DNA of 64,000 nt, taken from CAZDKK01 sp964603725 (lineage in GTDB: Bacteria; Eisenbacteria; RBG-16-71-46; CAIMUX01; WJJG01). The stretch is taken from positions 1 through 64,000 of the forward strand of contig CAZRWW010000019.1 of NCBI GenBank assembly GCA_964603725.1. Direction: 5' to 3'. Under the pieces are notes generated by a model, which was given only the letters and a program-made list of their open reading frames with translations, ran no database searches and was not told the DNA's origin. Below, in pieces: positions 41,978 through 50,393 of the stretch; the stretch's first letter is position 1; the number at the start of each line of letters is the position of its first letter. Both the position numbers and the translations under genes were made by a program.

Positions 41978-43327
41978 TCACGCCTCCTGCATCAGGCAGC
42001 GCCCCCACTGCGGCAGGATCTCCTCGTAGCGCGCGACGGCCCGGCCGGTCCGCTCGCGATGCGATGCGAGGACCCCGGCGAGGAGGACGGCGGGGCATTC
42101 CTGGTAGCGCGGGCGAGGGTTGGCGGCTCGCATCCGGACCAGGATCGCGTCGATCTCCTCGTCCCGGATGTTGCCGAAGGAGACGTGCAGGAACGGACAC
42201 GGCTGAACCTCGCCGGCGCTGTTGATGGCGAGATAGCTCACCCCGCCCATGAGACAGCCGAACGCGGCGGGTCGCTCGAGGAGCGCCGGATACGCGACCG
42301 GCGGATGGTTGCGATAGGCCCGCGAGCGATTCGCCTCCATGAAGAAGGCCCGCGCGCGCTCCCGATGCTCGTCGGTCAGGAGGCGGGAGCCCTTGCCCGG
42401 GGCGTAGCGTCCGCACGGCTTCGGTTCAAGCAGATGGATGGCGCCCACGCGCAACTGGCGCGCCAGATCCAGGTACTTGTACAGACCGCGCTCCTCGAGC
42501 AGCTCCGGGGAGAGGCAGAGGTTCGTGTAGGTGAAGACCCCTGCGTCGGTGAAGGCGTCGAGGGCCGCGACGGCGGCCACGAACGCGCCCGGGGTCCCGC
42601 GAAAGCGGTCGTGGCGCGGGGCATCGGGGAAGTCGAGCCCGACGCCCGCCGCCACCAGGCCGCCCGCCGCGAGCTCGCGCGCCCGCGCGGGCGTCACCCC
42701 GGCGCCGGAGGTGTGCAAGTGCAGGTCGCTGAGGCGGGCGTCATGAGCGCGCAGAACCGCCAGGAGGCAATCGTAGCGCAGCATCGGCTCGCCGCCCGTG
42801 AGCACGATCACGCTCGTCCCGAGCTGCTCCAGGCGGCGCGTCACCGCCACCCAGCGCGCGACATCCATCGTCTCGGCGGCGCAGCGATTGTCGGCGTCGT
42901 AGCAGTGCTCGCAGCGGTAGCCGCACCGGCGCGTGACGGCGAGGAAGGCGGTATCGAGATGGCGCCGGTGGGCGACAACCTCGGGCCTGAGGTTGACCCC
43001 GCCCGCGGCGATCATCCGGTCGAACGCGGGCGAGGGCCAACGCGGCGTGCCCAGCCCGGCTCCGTAGAAGTGGTAGCGGCCCAGGCGGGTGACGCGCCGG
43101 CTGGGCAGGACGGTTCGATCGGCCAGCGCGCGCAGCGCCCCCAAGCGGAAGTGGGGATAGTCCCCGCGCCGCGCGGCATACCCGAGGGCGGCCAGGAGGA
43201 GCCGCGCCGCCTGCAGCGCCAGAGCGGCGCCGGCCGGATACGTCGGACCGCGGCGCTCGCGGCCCGACGCCGCCCGGGTCCGTCGCATCGCCATGCGCCC
43301 CTCGACCTCGGCCCATCGGATCGCCAT
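41978..43327 (-). CDS. Radical SAM/SPASM protein
   Basis: 449 residues, with GGAGGAGG before the ATG. The radical SAM cluster motif is CGYRCEHC (C135, C139, C142). SAM-binding GGEPMLRYDCL is at about 180. A SPASM-type C-terminal region with cysteines follows (CLMGGVSYLAINSAGEVQPC, then YQECPAVL and WGRCLMQEA). SPASM enzymes mostly modify peptides or small proteins. The gene is 28 bases after the SUMF1 lipoprotein gene and probably shares its transcript. No short precursor peptide was recognised next to it, so the substrate is open. Confidence 0.87.
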   Translation of the reverse strand: MAIRWAEVEGRMAMRRTRAASGRERRGPTYPAGAALALQAARLLLAALGYAARRGDYPHFRLGALRALADRTVLPSRRVTRLGRYHFYGAGLGTPRWPSPAFDRMIAAGGVNLRPEVVAHRRHLDTAFLAVTRRCGYRCEHCYDADNRCAAETMDVARWVAVTRRLEQLGTSVIVLTGGEPMLRYDCLLAVLRAHDARLSDLHLHTSGAGVTPARARELAAGGLVAAGVGLDFPDAPRHDRFRGTPGAFVAAVAALDAFTDAGVFTYTNLCLSPELLEERGLYKYLDLARQLRVGAIHLLEPKPCGRYAPGKGSRLLTDEHRERARAFFMEANRSRAYRNHPPVAYPALLERPAAFGCLMGGVSYLAINSAGEVQPCPFLHVSFGNIRDEEIDAILVRMRAANPRPRYQECPAVLLAGVLASHRERTGRAVARYEEILPQWGRCLMQEA

Positions 43328-43355
43328 GCGCCCTCCTCCGCGTCGCCGGCCGGGA

Positions 43356-45932
43356 TCAGTCCGCCGCCCGCGCCGCGGCGTACTCCAGCCGCCGGTTGAT
43401 GAACTCGATCGCGTAGGCGCTGAAGGCCCCGGGCTCCTTCTCCAGCCGGAGCAGCAGCGCGATCTGGGGCCAAGCCGAGCTCCGAACGTGACTCGTGTAG
43501 TAGCCGGTGCAGAGCATCGCGTAGGACCGCTCCTCTTCCGGCGGGCCGGGCGGCGCCGCGAACGCCAGCTCGGCCTCGTCGCCCTGCTCCAGCCGGTAGT
43601 AGGCGCCGTCGACGGCGGCGAGATCCGCCCGAACGTCGCGTCCGGCGCGGTCGACCGCGGAGCGCATCGCGAGCGGGGTGACGCTCACGGGAAGATCCGG
43701 CGTGAAGTCGACCTGTACGCGGTCCACCATCCAGAGACCGGGCGACGACTCGAGGCGGACCCGCAGCTCGCCCGGCTCGGCCTGCGTCAGATCGAGCGGA
43801 ACGACCACGGACCGCGCCACCGCGGGCCCCGCGAAGGGCAGGTGGTCGACCGCCCTCCACTCCGTGCCGTTCCAGAGGTCGACGCGCAGACCGGCCTCCC
43901 GTCGCACGAACTCGTCGAATTCCTTGCGCGGGCCGGGAAAGATGCGCAGCTCGGCGTACCAGAGGTCGAGCGCCCAGCCGCACAGACTGAGGAGCTGGCG
44001 CTCCACCTCGACGAGCCAGGACGTGTTGCGGACCGTGCAGACCAGCTTGGCGTGGTCCGCTCCGGCAGGGCGCGGGAACCGAAGCACCAGGCCGTCGCGC
44101 AAGGCGTCCGGATCGTGGGGGTCGCGGCCAGCCGGGTTGCTGATCCAGTAGCGGTTGTCCCGGGCGGCGACCAGGTCCGTGACGGCGCGCTCGCCGTAGT
44201 CGGCGGCGGCGGACGGCGCCTGTGCGGAGCGGATCGTGTGGAACCGGCCCGGGGCGGAGGGGAGGACCTCCGCGCCCCGCGGGTGGTCGATCGCGATCAC
44301 TTCCAGGTTCTCGACGAACTGCGTCTCGGGCAGTTGGTTCGCGAGCTTCAGCCGGCAGATGCCGTCGACGGCCGCGAGACGCTCCAGCCGGCAGCAGTCG
44401 GTCGCCTGCCGCGCGCGCATGATCGCGCCGGAGAACGCCTCGGCGTCGAGGACGAAGCGGCGGCCGTCGAAGCTGTAGAGGTACGGGCAGGAGCCGACCT
44501 CCACCGACTGTATCGTCGTGGCCGTCATACCGCGCGTGTCCCTCACTTCGAGCCGGATCGTGAACGTTGCCTTGGCCCCATACTGGTGGGCCGCGGTCTT
44601 CGTCAACGAGTAGTCGGTATCCCAGCGACCGTCGTCCTCCCAGTCCCAGCGCACCAGCAGCGCAGCGACCGGATCCTCGCGATCCGCGCTGCACGAGGCG
44701 TCGACCTCGAAGAGCGTGCCCCCGCCCCCCGAATCCGGAGACACGACGAAGCAGGCGTAAGGCGGCGTGTCACCCCACCACTCGGTCCGCGCCAGCCGCA
44801 GGCCGAGGAAGCCGTCATGGGCCTCCGGACTGCCGGAGCCGCGACTCGCCGAGCGGCAGGCGGAGGCAGGGGCGTCCGCGCCGCCGCCGCGCGTGACGCG
44901 CGCGTAGCCGCTGGAAGGGCCGACAGGATCCGTCGCGGACGGCCCGTAGCCCGAGCCGTACCAGTCCCAACACCACTCGCGGACATTCCCGTGCATGTCG
45001 TAGAGACCCCATGCGTTCGGGACCCTGGTCGCGACATCGTATGTGCACGAGCCGGAGTTCCCGCAGTACCACCCGACGTGCGACAGGTATGGATCGAACT
45101 CGCAGCCGCAGGCAGCCAGCGGCCCGGTGCAGACGGCGGTCGAGCTGCCGGCGCGGGCGGCGTACTCCCACTCCGCCTCGGTCAGCAGTCGGTACCCGTC
45201 GGCGTTCTGATCCCAGGTCACCGTCCCCGAGGTGAGGTGATGGCCGGTGTGGCTGAGGGCCTCGATCCCATAGGCGGGGGCCAGTCCCTCTCGTAGGGAG
45301 CGCCGGTTGCAGTAGGCGATCGCGTCGAGCCAGGTCACCCGCTCGACCGGCAGGTTCCAGCCCCTGAAGCGGGAGTCGTTCCAGCCCATCACGGACCGCC
45401 ACTGCGCCTGCGTGACCTCGGTAATCGACACGCGGAAGGCGCGGGTCAGCGCCACCCCGTGGTGCTCCTCGTCCCCCGAGCGACAGGCCTCGTCCGTGGG
45501 GCTGCCCATCATGAAGGCGTTCGGCTGGACGAGGACGAAGACCTCGGGCGGCAGGGAATCTCCGGCCACCGTCACCGTGTGCGTCACGGCGGCGAGCCGC
45601 CGGAGCGGGGCCCGCACCTGGAGGGTGATCCTCTTGGTCCCCACCGTCTCAAACTGGTGACTGGCCGTCATCGTGGTGGAATAGTCCGTGTCCCACGCGC
45701 CGTCGTCCTCCCAGTCCCAGCGGACCTGAAGCTCCCCGGCCGGGTCCTCCTCGCTGACTGCGCACGAGGCGTCGAGCTCGAAGATCGTCTCCACCGTGCC
45801 GGAATCCGGGGTCACGGCGAAGCAGGCCGTTGGGGGCCCGAACACCGGTTGATGCGTCTCCTCGCTGCACCCGGCGATGGCGGCCGCCAGGATCCCGACC
45901 GTGGCCAACCACAAGAGCTGGTTGCGGCTCAT
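43356..45932 (-). CDS. PKD-SUMF1-PKD lipoprotein with a large uncharacterised C-terminal domain
   Basis: 858 residues; the ATG at 45930-45932 follows AAGGGAGGAG, and longer in-frame sequence upstream is discarded. Lipobox AAAIAGCSEE (Cys about 20). First PKD-like domain about 30-110 (VRWDWEDDGAWDTDY), SUMF1 domain about 135-365 (VFVLVQPNAFMMGSPTDEAC, LTEAEWEYAARAGS, DMHGNVREWCWDWY), second PKD about 375-455. The final 400 residues start CPYLYSFDGRRFVLDAEAFS and include FVENLEVIAIDHPRGAEVLP. I recall similar unnamed domains in secreted proteins of related bacteria. The SUMF1 RGGG region carries only one Cys (ASACRSASR), so formylglycine formation is doubtful. Confidence 0.82.
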   Translation of the reverse strand: MSRNQLLWLATVGILAAAIAGCSEETHQPVFGPPTACFAVTPDSGTVETIFELDASCAVSEEDPAGELQVRWDWEDDGAWDTDYSTTMTASHQFETVGTKRITLQVRAPLRRLAAVTHTVTVAGDSLPPEVFVLVQPNAFMMGSPTDEACRSGDEEHHGVALTRAFRVSITEVTQAQWRSVMGWNDSRFRGWNLPVERVTWLDAIAYCNRRSLREGLAPAYGIEALSHTGHHLTSGTVTWDQNADGYRLLTEAEWEYAARAGSSTAVCTGPLAACGCEFDPYLSHVGWYCGNSGSCTYDVATRVPNAWGLYDMHGNVREWCWDWYGSGYGPSATDPVGPSSGYARVTRGGGADAPASACRSASRGSGSPEAHDGFLGLRLARTEWWGDTPPYACFVVSPDSGGGGTLFEVDASCSADREDPVAALLVRWDWEDDGRWDTDYSLTKTAAHQYGAKATFTIRLEVRDTRGMTATTIQSVEVGSCPYLYSFDGRRFVLDAEAFSGAIMRARQATDCCRLERLAAVDGICRLKLANQLPETQFVENLEVIAIDHPRGAEVLPSAPGRFHTIRSAQAPSAAADYGERAVTDLVAARDNRYWISNPAGRDPHDPDALRDGLVLRFPRPAGADHAKLVCTVRNTSWLVEVERQLLSLCGWALDLWYAELRIFPGPRKEFDEFVRREAGLRVDLWNGTEWRAVDHLPFAGPAVARSVVVPLDLTQAEPGELRVRLESSPGLWMVDRVQVDFTPDLPVSVTPLAMRSAVDRAGRDVRADLAAVDGAYYRLEQGDEAELAFAAPPGPPEEERSYAMLCTGYYTSHVRSSAWPQIALLLRLEKEPGAFSAYAIEFINRRLEYAAARAAD

Positions 45933-46178
45933 GGCTCGCTCCTCCCTTCCGACATGGACGGTCACTCGAGCGGTTGTCGCCGGGCCGCGACCCGGCGGCC
46001 GCATGTCGGGGGTCAAGAGGCGTGCCAGAATCGGATTCCGCCAGGCGGGCCGGCGGAAGGGAAACCGGGGAAGGAAGATGCCGCGGGGGCGCGCGACGGG
46101 CGGCGCGGGGCCGCGCGGGGCCGCGCCCGCCCGCATGTCCACGCGCTCAGACGCGCCAGTATGCGCGCGTGGACACGC

Positions 46179-47117
46179 TCACAGGGTCCGCGCCATCTCG
46201 TGCTGCCGGATCGTCGGCGCGAAGCCGTTCGCCCGGAGGAAGTCCAGAGTCGGCTGCGCCGAAGCGTCGACGTTGATGATCGAGAGGTCGCGGTCGCCGG
46301 CCACTTGCGCCCGGACCGACCGCAGCAGCCGCGCGCCCACGCCGCGCCGGCGCCATTCCGGGGCGACGGCGAGCTGCAAGATGCGGCCCGAGCTCGGGAC
46401 CAGAACCACGTAGCCGACACACTCGCCGCGGTGGAAAGCGCCCAGGGTCGTGCAGCGCCACGCCAGCCGCGCGACCGACCCCGGCGAGTTCTGCCACGAC
46501 GGATGCCAATCCCAGAACGCCTGCCACGCCTCCCAGGCGGGGTCGCGCACCTCCTCGACGCGCAGAGGCAGCGCGTCGCCGGCTGCGGCGGGCCCCGGCC
46601 CACTGGGCGCAGGCGACGGCTGCCCCGCCGCGGGCCCCGGCCCATCGGCCGCGGCCGGCTGCCCGAGGGACACGGCCGAGCGCTTGAAGCAGATCAGCTC
46701 TCGGGTCGGCGCAAAGCCGAGCTCGCGGTACGCCTTGATGGCCGGCTCGTTCTCGTTGATCACCTCAAGCACGCAGCGCCTGACGCCGCTCTCCTTGAGC
46801 CGGGGTACAGCGAAGCGAAACATCTCGCCGGCGACCCCGCGCCCTCGGTGCGCGGGCACGACCCCGGTCCCGGCGTCGTAGGCGGTGAGCAGGCCTTGCC
46901 AGACGTCGACGCCGTTCAGGAGCAGGCCCACCATCTCTTCCCCCACGAAGGCGCCGACCGAGAGATCCAGCCGCACCGCGGTGCCGCTGAGGTGGCTGGC
47001 GAGCTGCTCCTCGCTGAGCTGGAGCGTCACGAAGTAGTCGGCGAACGCCTGGTTGAACGCCGCGCGCAGCCGCGGCATATCCGCGGGCGAGAGGAAGCGA
47101 TAGTCCGTCAATCCCAT
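46179..47117 (-). CDS. Double GNAT N-acetyltransferase
   Basis: 312 residues with the start at ATG 47115-47117. Two GNAT domains are visible, each with an acetyl-CoA loop. The first (about 5-150) has VPAHRGRGVAGEMFRFAVPR and NENEPAIKAYRELGFAPTRE. The second (about 190-310) has VAPEWRRRGVGARLLRSVRA and AQPTLDFLRANGFAPT. A Pro/Gly/Ala linker joins them. The acceptor is unknown; tandem GNATs often acetylate amines or antibiotics. It lies alone after a 246-base gap with no gene downstream. Confidence 0.85.
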   Translation of the reverse strand: MGLTDYRFLSPADMPRLRAAFNQAFADYFVTLQLSEEQLASHLSGTAVRLDLSVGAFVGEEMVGLLLNGVDVWQGLLTAYDAGTGVVPAHRGRGVAGEMFRFAVPRLKESGVRRCVLEVINENEPAIKAYRELGFAPTRELICFKRSAVSLGQPAAADGPGPAAGQPSPAPSGPGPAAAGDALPLRVEEVRDPAWEAWQAFWDWHPSWQNSPGSVARLAWRCTTLGAFHRGECVGYVVLVPSSGRILQLAVAPEWRRRGVGARLLRSVRAQVAGDRDLSIINVDASAQPTLDFLRANGFAPTIRQHEMARTL

Positions 47118-47905
47118 CCCACGTTCTCCCCGATCCTCAACCGCAAGCCCACCTGCCGAGACCGCGCCGCGACCATGTGAGACAGCCTGCCGCACCGGAC
47201 GGCGCGCGACCAGGTGCTCGACTCTACGGATTCACGGCCCGCGGAACCACATGAAAGAGCTTGCACAAAGTGCTGCCAGTCAGTGCGTTGACAGCGTAGA
47301 ACTCGCGGGCTGCGTTCGGGGCCGCCGCGCGCGGCAAGATGCCGTCGGCGGGAGTCCTCGCCTGCGTGGACCGAGCGACCGAGTGGCACGGATGCTGCAA
47401 GGCCAGGCGCCGAGGCGGACATGCACCTGGGCATGACCGGCCTGCGCTGGCGAGAGGCCGGGCAGACGAGACCGCCGCGGATGTGGTGGACGGCCAGGGG
47501 GGCGGCAAGGAGGGGGCCACTCCCTTGGCGGGTGAAGTCCGCGGGCGGACGTTCTGTCCGGCCTCTCGTGCTTCCGGTCGCGGCCGCCGGGGCAGGTGGG
47601 TTCTCGCTGGGCGCTGCGGACCAAGCTTCCGCTGGCATACAGGGGGTATGATCGGCGCCCCCGCATCGCGGGACCTGTTCAAACCATGTTCAATCGATTT
47701 ACAATCGCACTGTTATCGTTATATTCATAATATACATACTGGGAAATAACTACGCTTCTTATCTATGAATTCAGAGGTTCCACGAATTCAGAGGTTCCAC
47801 CACCTCAGACAGAGCCACGGCGGATCTCGCGGCGCCCAGGCGCCGTGCCCGGTACGCCGGGCGCCGCGACCGTCCCTCGGAGCTACCCCGGATTCCGTTC
47901 CTGCG
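47118..47905. other. Long intergenic region with AT-rich island
   Basis: 788 bases. 47118-47650 is GC-rich and shows no recognisable gene; a 152-codon minus-strand frame there has no family resemblance. 47690-47770 is an isolated AT-rich island with several TATAAT-like hexamers (GTTATATTCATAATATACAT). A perfect 17-bp tandem duplication GAATTCAGAGGTTCCAC follows at 47767-47783 and 47784-47800. The island may be a promoter region or a remnant of a lost element. Confidence 0.6.
47767..47800. repeat. 17-bp perfect tandem duplication
   Basis: GAATTCAGAGGTTCCAC occurs twice in direct succession. No third copy is visible. Confidence 0.95.
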
Positions 47906-48508
47906 CTAGTCGCACCGGCACTGGATGATGTTCTCCTCCTCGTCCCACCAGCCGTCCTGGCAGGGCGCGTTCGGGATCGTCGTTCCTATGTCCCACATGG
48001 GAGGCCGGTCCCCTCCGTTCTCGGAGATCCAGACATAGACGTGCGCCGTCTCGCTCGAGCCGCACGCCGCGACGGTCACATGGGCCTCGTCTCCGTGCTG
48101 AAGGACGGTGAAGACGAACTCAACGTAGCCGTCGTTGGTGTAGTCGCTGTCGCTCGCCACGACGCCGCTTCCGGCGCGCACGACCTCGACCTCGATGAGG
48201 GCGTTGTCGTAGGTCGTTCCGGCGCAGTCCGTGACCATCAGCTTGAGCTTGCCCGTCTCGGCCGCCGCGCCGCCGACCAGCGGCGACCCGCCGAGCAGAC
48301 CGGTGGCCAGGATGGCCATCAAGAGGATCAGCGCCCTGGCCAGGAAGCCGGCCGGGGTCGTCCGGGAAGCGACGCCGGCGTGGATCCGGGTGCGAGCGCC
48401 GGCGTGCGTGCCGGTGCCAGCGCCGGTGCGAATGCCGGTGTGAGAACCAGTGCGAATGCCGGTGAGAGGACGCGTGAGCAAACCGCGATGGGACGACTTC
48501 GGATGCAT
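47906..48508 (-). CDS. Small exported Cys-containing protein, unknown function
   Basis: 200 residues, ATG at 48506-48508 with AAGGAGA upstream. The first 50 residues are a Thr/Gly/His/Arg repeat (GIRTGSHTGIRTGAGTGTHA) encoded by a decayed minisatellite. A hydrophobic segment follows (ALILLMAILATGLLGGSPLV, about 60-79) that is a signal or anchor. The mature part (about 85-200) is a beta-rich domain beginning KLKLMVTDCAGTTYDNALIE and ending WWDEEENIIQCRCD, with five cysteines. No family was recognised. It lies 51 bases after the sigma-54 activator gene and may be its output or partner. Confidence 0.6.
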   Translation of the reverse strand: MHPKSSHRGLLTRPLTGIRTGSHTGIRTGAGTGTHAGARTRIHAGVASRTTPAGFLARALILLMAILATGLLGGSPLVGGAAAETGKLKLMVTDCAGTTYDNALIEVEVVRAGSGVVASDSDYTNDGYVEFVFTVLQHGDEAHVTVAACGSSETAHVYVWISENGGDRPPMWDIGTTIPNAPCQDGWWDEEENIIQCRCD

Positions 48509-48559
48509 GGCAGTCTCCTTCCCGCGCCTGGCCGGCGCGGAGAGAGACCGCCGGCGGCG

Positions 48560-50374
48560 CTAGCTGCTGTTGATCTGAATCTCCAACTGCCGGATCTTCC
48601 GCGTGAGCGTGTTGCGGTGCAGACCCAGTAGCCGGGCGGCCTGGGACAGGTTGCCCCCCGCCTCGTCCAGGGCCTGCCGGACGGCCTCGCGCTCTCGCGC
48701 GAGCATGGGCACGAACGGCAGCGACTGATCCTGGCGGTCCGCGTCCGCGGCCATGTCGTAGGCCAGCAGGTCACGCCGCCTGGGAACGAGGCGCCGCACC
48801 TGGTCCGCGTCGACATCGGGGTGTCGGGCGAAGGCCAGGATGCGGCGCGCCGCGCTCTGCAGGCCGCGCACGTTTCCCGGCCAGGGCAGCGACTGCAGAT
48901 ACTCGAGCGCGTCGGGCGCGAGGCGCACGCCGGCTCGCCGGCCCTGATGGGTCGACTCCGTAAGCAAGAAGTGATCCATCAGAAGTGGAATGTCCTCCGG
49001 GTGGCTCCGGAGAGGTGGAATCACTATCTCGAGGGTGTTCACTCGCTGGTACAGCTCCTCGAGAAACCCCCCGCGGGACAGCTTGTCGAAAAGGTCCGGC
49101 TGGCTCGCGGAGATCAGGCGGGTGTCGACCGTGTACTGGTCCCCGCCGACCGCCCGGGCGACGCCCTTTTCCACGGCGTGCAGGAGCTTGCCCTGCAGGT
49201 CCGGGCTGAGCTTGGAGATCTCGTCCAGGAACAGGGAGCTCTTGTCGGCCTCGCGAAACAGCCCGCGGCTGGTCCGGATGGCCCCGGTATAGGCCCCGCG
49301 CACGGAACCAAAGAAGATCGACTCCATGAGCGCTGCGGGCACCGCGGCGCAGTTGCAGTAGACGATCTCCGTGCTGCCCCGCCGGCTCGCGTCGTGGATG
49401 GCCTGGGCCAGCAGGTTCTTCCCGGTGCCCGTCTCGCCCACCAGCAGCACCGCTTCAACGGTCGCGGCCGCTGCGCTAGCTTGCTCGATCGTGGCGCGCA
49501 TGCGCTCGCTCACCGTGATGAGGCGATCGAAGGGGCTGGCGCCCGCGCGACGCCGCAGGGCGAGCAGCTCCCGCCGGGTCTCTTCATAGACGCGGGCGTT
49601 GGCGAGAAGGATCGCCGCCAGGTCGGCGAACGCTTTCAGGAAGCGGCCGACGTCATCCGGGAAGTTCCAGCGCGTGGAGGGGGCATCCAGGTAGATGACG
49701 CCGACGGTCTCCCCTTGCACGACGAGCGGCGCGCAGAGGACCGAGCGGATGCTCTTGAGATCGATGCTGGGGGCCTGACGCAAGGTGGGATCGGTCGTCG
49801 CGTCGCGCAGGACCTGCACCTCCCCGGCCTTTCCGCGCCTCAGGATCGTGCGGCTGACGCTCTCCAGCGTGTTCATCTCCTCCCCGGTCACGTTCCGGGC
49901 CACGACGGGCACCATCATTTCCCGGTCGCTCTTGCCCAGGAAGAGAATGCCGCGCTCGGCGCCCAGAGAACGGATGGCCGCATCGAGGATGTCCCTGACC
50001 AGGGCCTGCGGATCCTTGCTGGCCGCGATCGAGCAGGCCGCGACCCGGAATGTGGCGAAGGCCTGGCGCTGGCCCCAGGCGTGCCCCTCGGCGATGGCCT
50101 GGTCGAGCACCTCGGTGCGCTCCGGGCTCTCCGGTCGCTCCGGGCTCCCCGGGTGCTGCGGGCTCTCCAGGCGCTCCGGGCTCTCCAGGCGCTCCGGGCT
50201 CTCCGGGTGCTCCGGGCTCCCCGGGTGCCGCTGGCTGCTCGTGAGCTCCTGGCGCCCCTCGCGCGCGGCGGCGGCGAGGTCATCACGGAGGCTGGCGGCC
50301 TCTTCCGCGTCGGCCGCGGCCTCGAACCACTCGGATCCGGAGGGGTGCGTGGTTGCTTCGTCGTCATGCGACAT
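48560..50374 (-). CDS. GAF-domain sigma-54-dependent transcriptional activator (bEBP)
   Basis: 604 residues; AAGGAGCC precedes the ATG. A disordered start contains a (SPERLE)n repeat (about 52-90), followed by a GAF sensor (about 115-270; AAIRSLGAERGILFLGKSDR). The AAA+ core (about 290-520) has Walker A GETGTGKN, the sigma-54 loop GAYTGA (usual form GAFTGA), Walker B SSLFLDEISK and the R-finger region. A Fis-type helix-turn-helix ends the protein (LSQAARLLGLHRNTLTRKIR). It should remodel RNA polymerase-sigma54 at promoters with -24/-12 elements. The kinase gene ends 19 bases upstream, so it likely acts with it. Confidence 0.92.
   Translation of the reverse strand: MSHDDEATTHPSGSEWFEAAADAEEAASLRDDLAAAAREGRQELTSSQRHPGSPEHPESPERLESPERLESPQHPGSPERPESPERTEVLDQAIAEGHAWGQRQAFATFRVAACSIAASKDPQALVRDILDAAIRSLGAERGILFLGKSDREMMVPVVARNVTGEEMNTLESVSRTILRRGKAGEVQVLRDATTDPTLRQAPSIDLKSIRSVLCAPLVVQGETVGVIYLDAPSTRWNFPDDVGRFLKAFADLAAILLANARVYEETRRELLALRRRAGASPFDRLITVSERMRATIEQASAAAATVEAVLLVGETGTGKNLLAQAIHDASRRGSTEIVYCNCAAVPAALMESIFFGSVRGAYTGAIRTSRGLFREADKSSLFLDEISKLSPDLQGKLLHAVEKGVARAVGGDQYTVDTRLISASQPDLFDKLSRGGFLEELYQRVNTLEIVIPPLRSHPEDIPLLMDHFLLTESTHQGRRAGVRLAPDALEYLQSLPWPGNVRGLQSAARRILAFARHPDVDADQVRRLVPRRRDLLAYDMAADADRQDQSLPFVPMLAREREAVRQALDEAGGNLSQAARLLGLHRNTLTRKIRQLEIQINSS
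50120..50230 (-). repeat. 18-bp-type minisatellite in the bEBP gene
   Basis: Units such as GCTCCGGGCTCTCCAGGC repeat about six times with point changes, in frame, encoding the Ser-Pro-Glu-Arg-x-Glu tract. Confidence 0.8.
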
Positions 50375-50393
50375 GGCGTCGGCTCCTTGGGTC

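Noticed and set aside
47224..47682. 152-codon minus-strand gene in the 47 kb gap
   Set aside because: Composition of Pro/Arg/Ala/Ser without family resemblance, no ribosome site; treated as non-coding.
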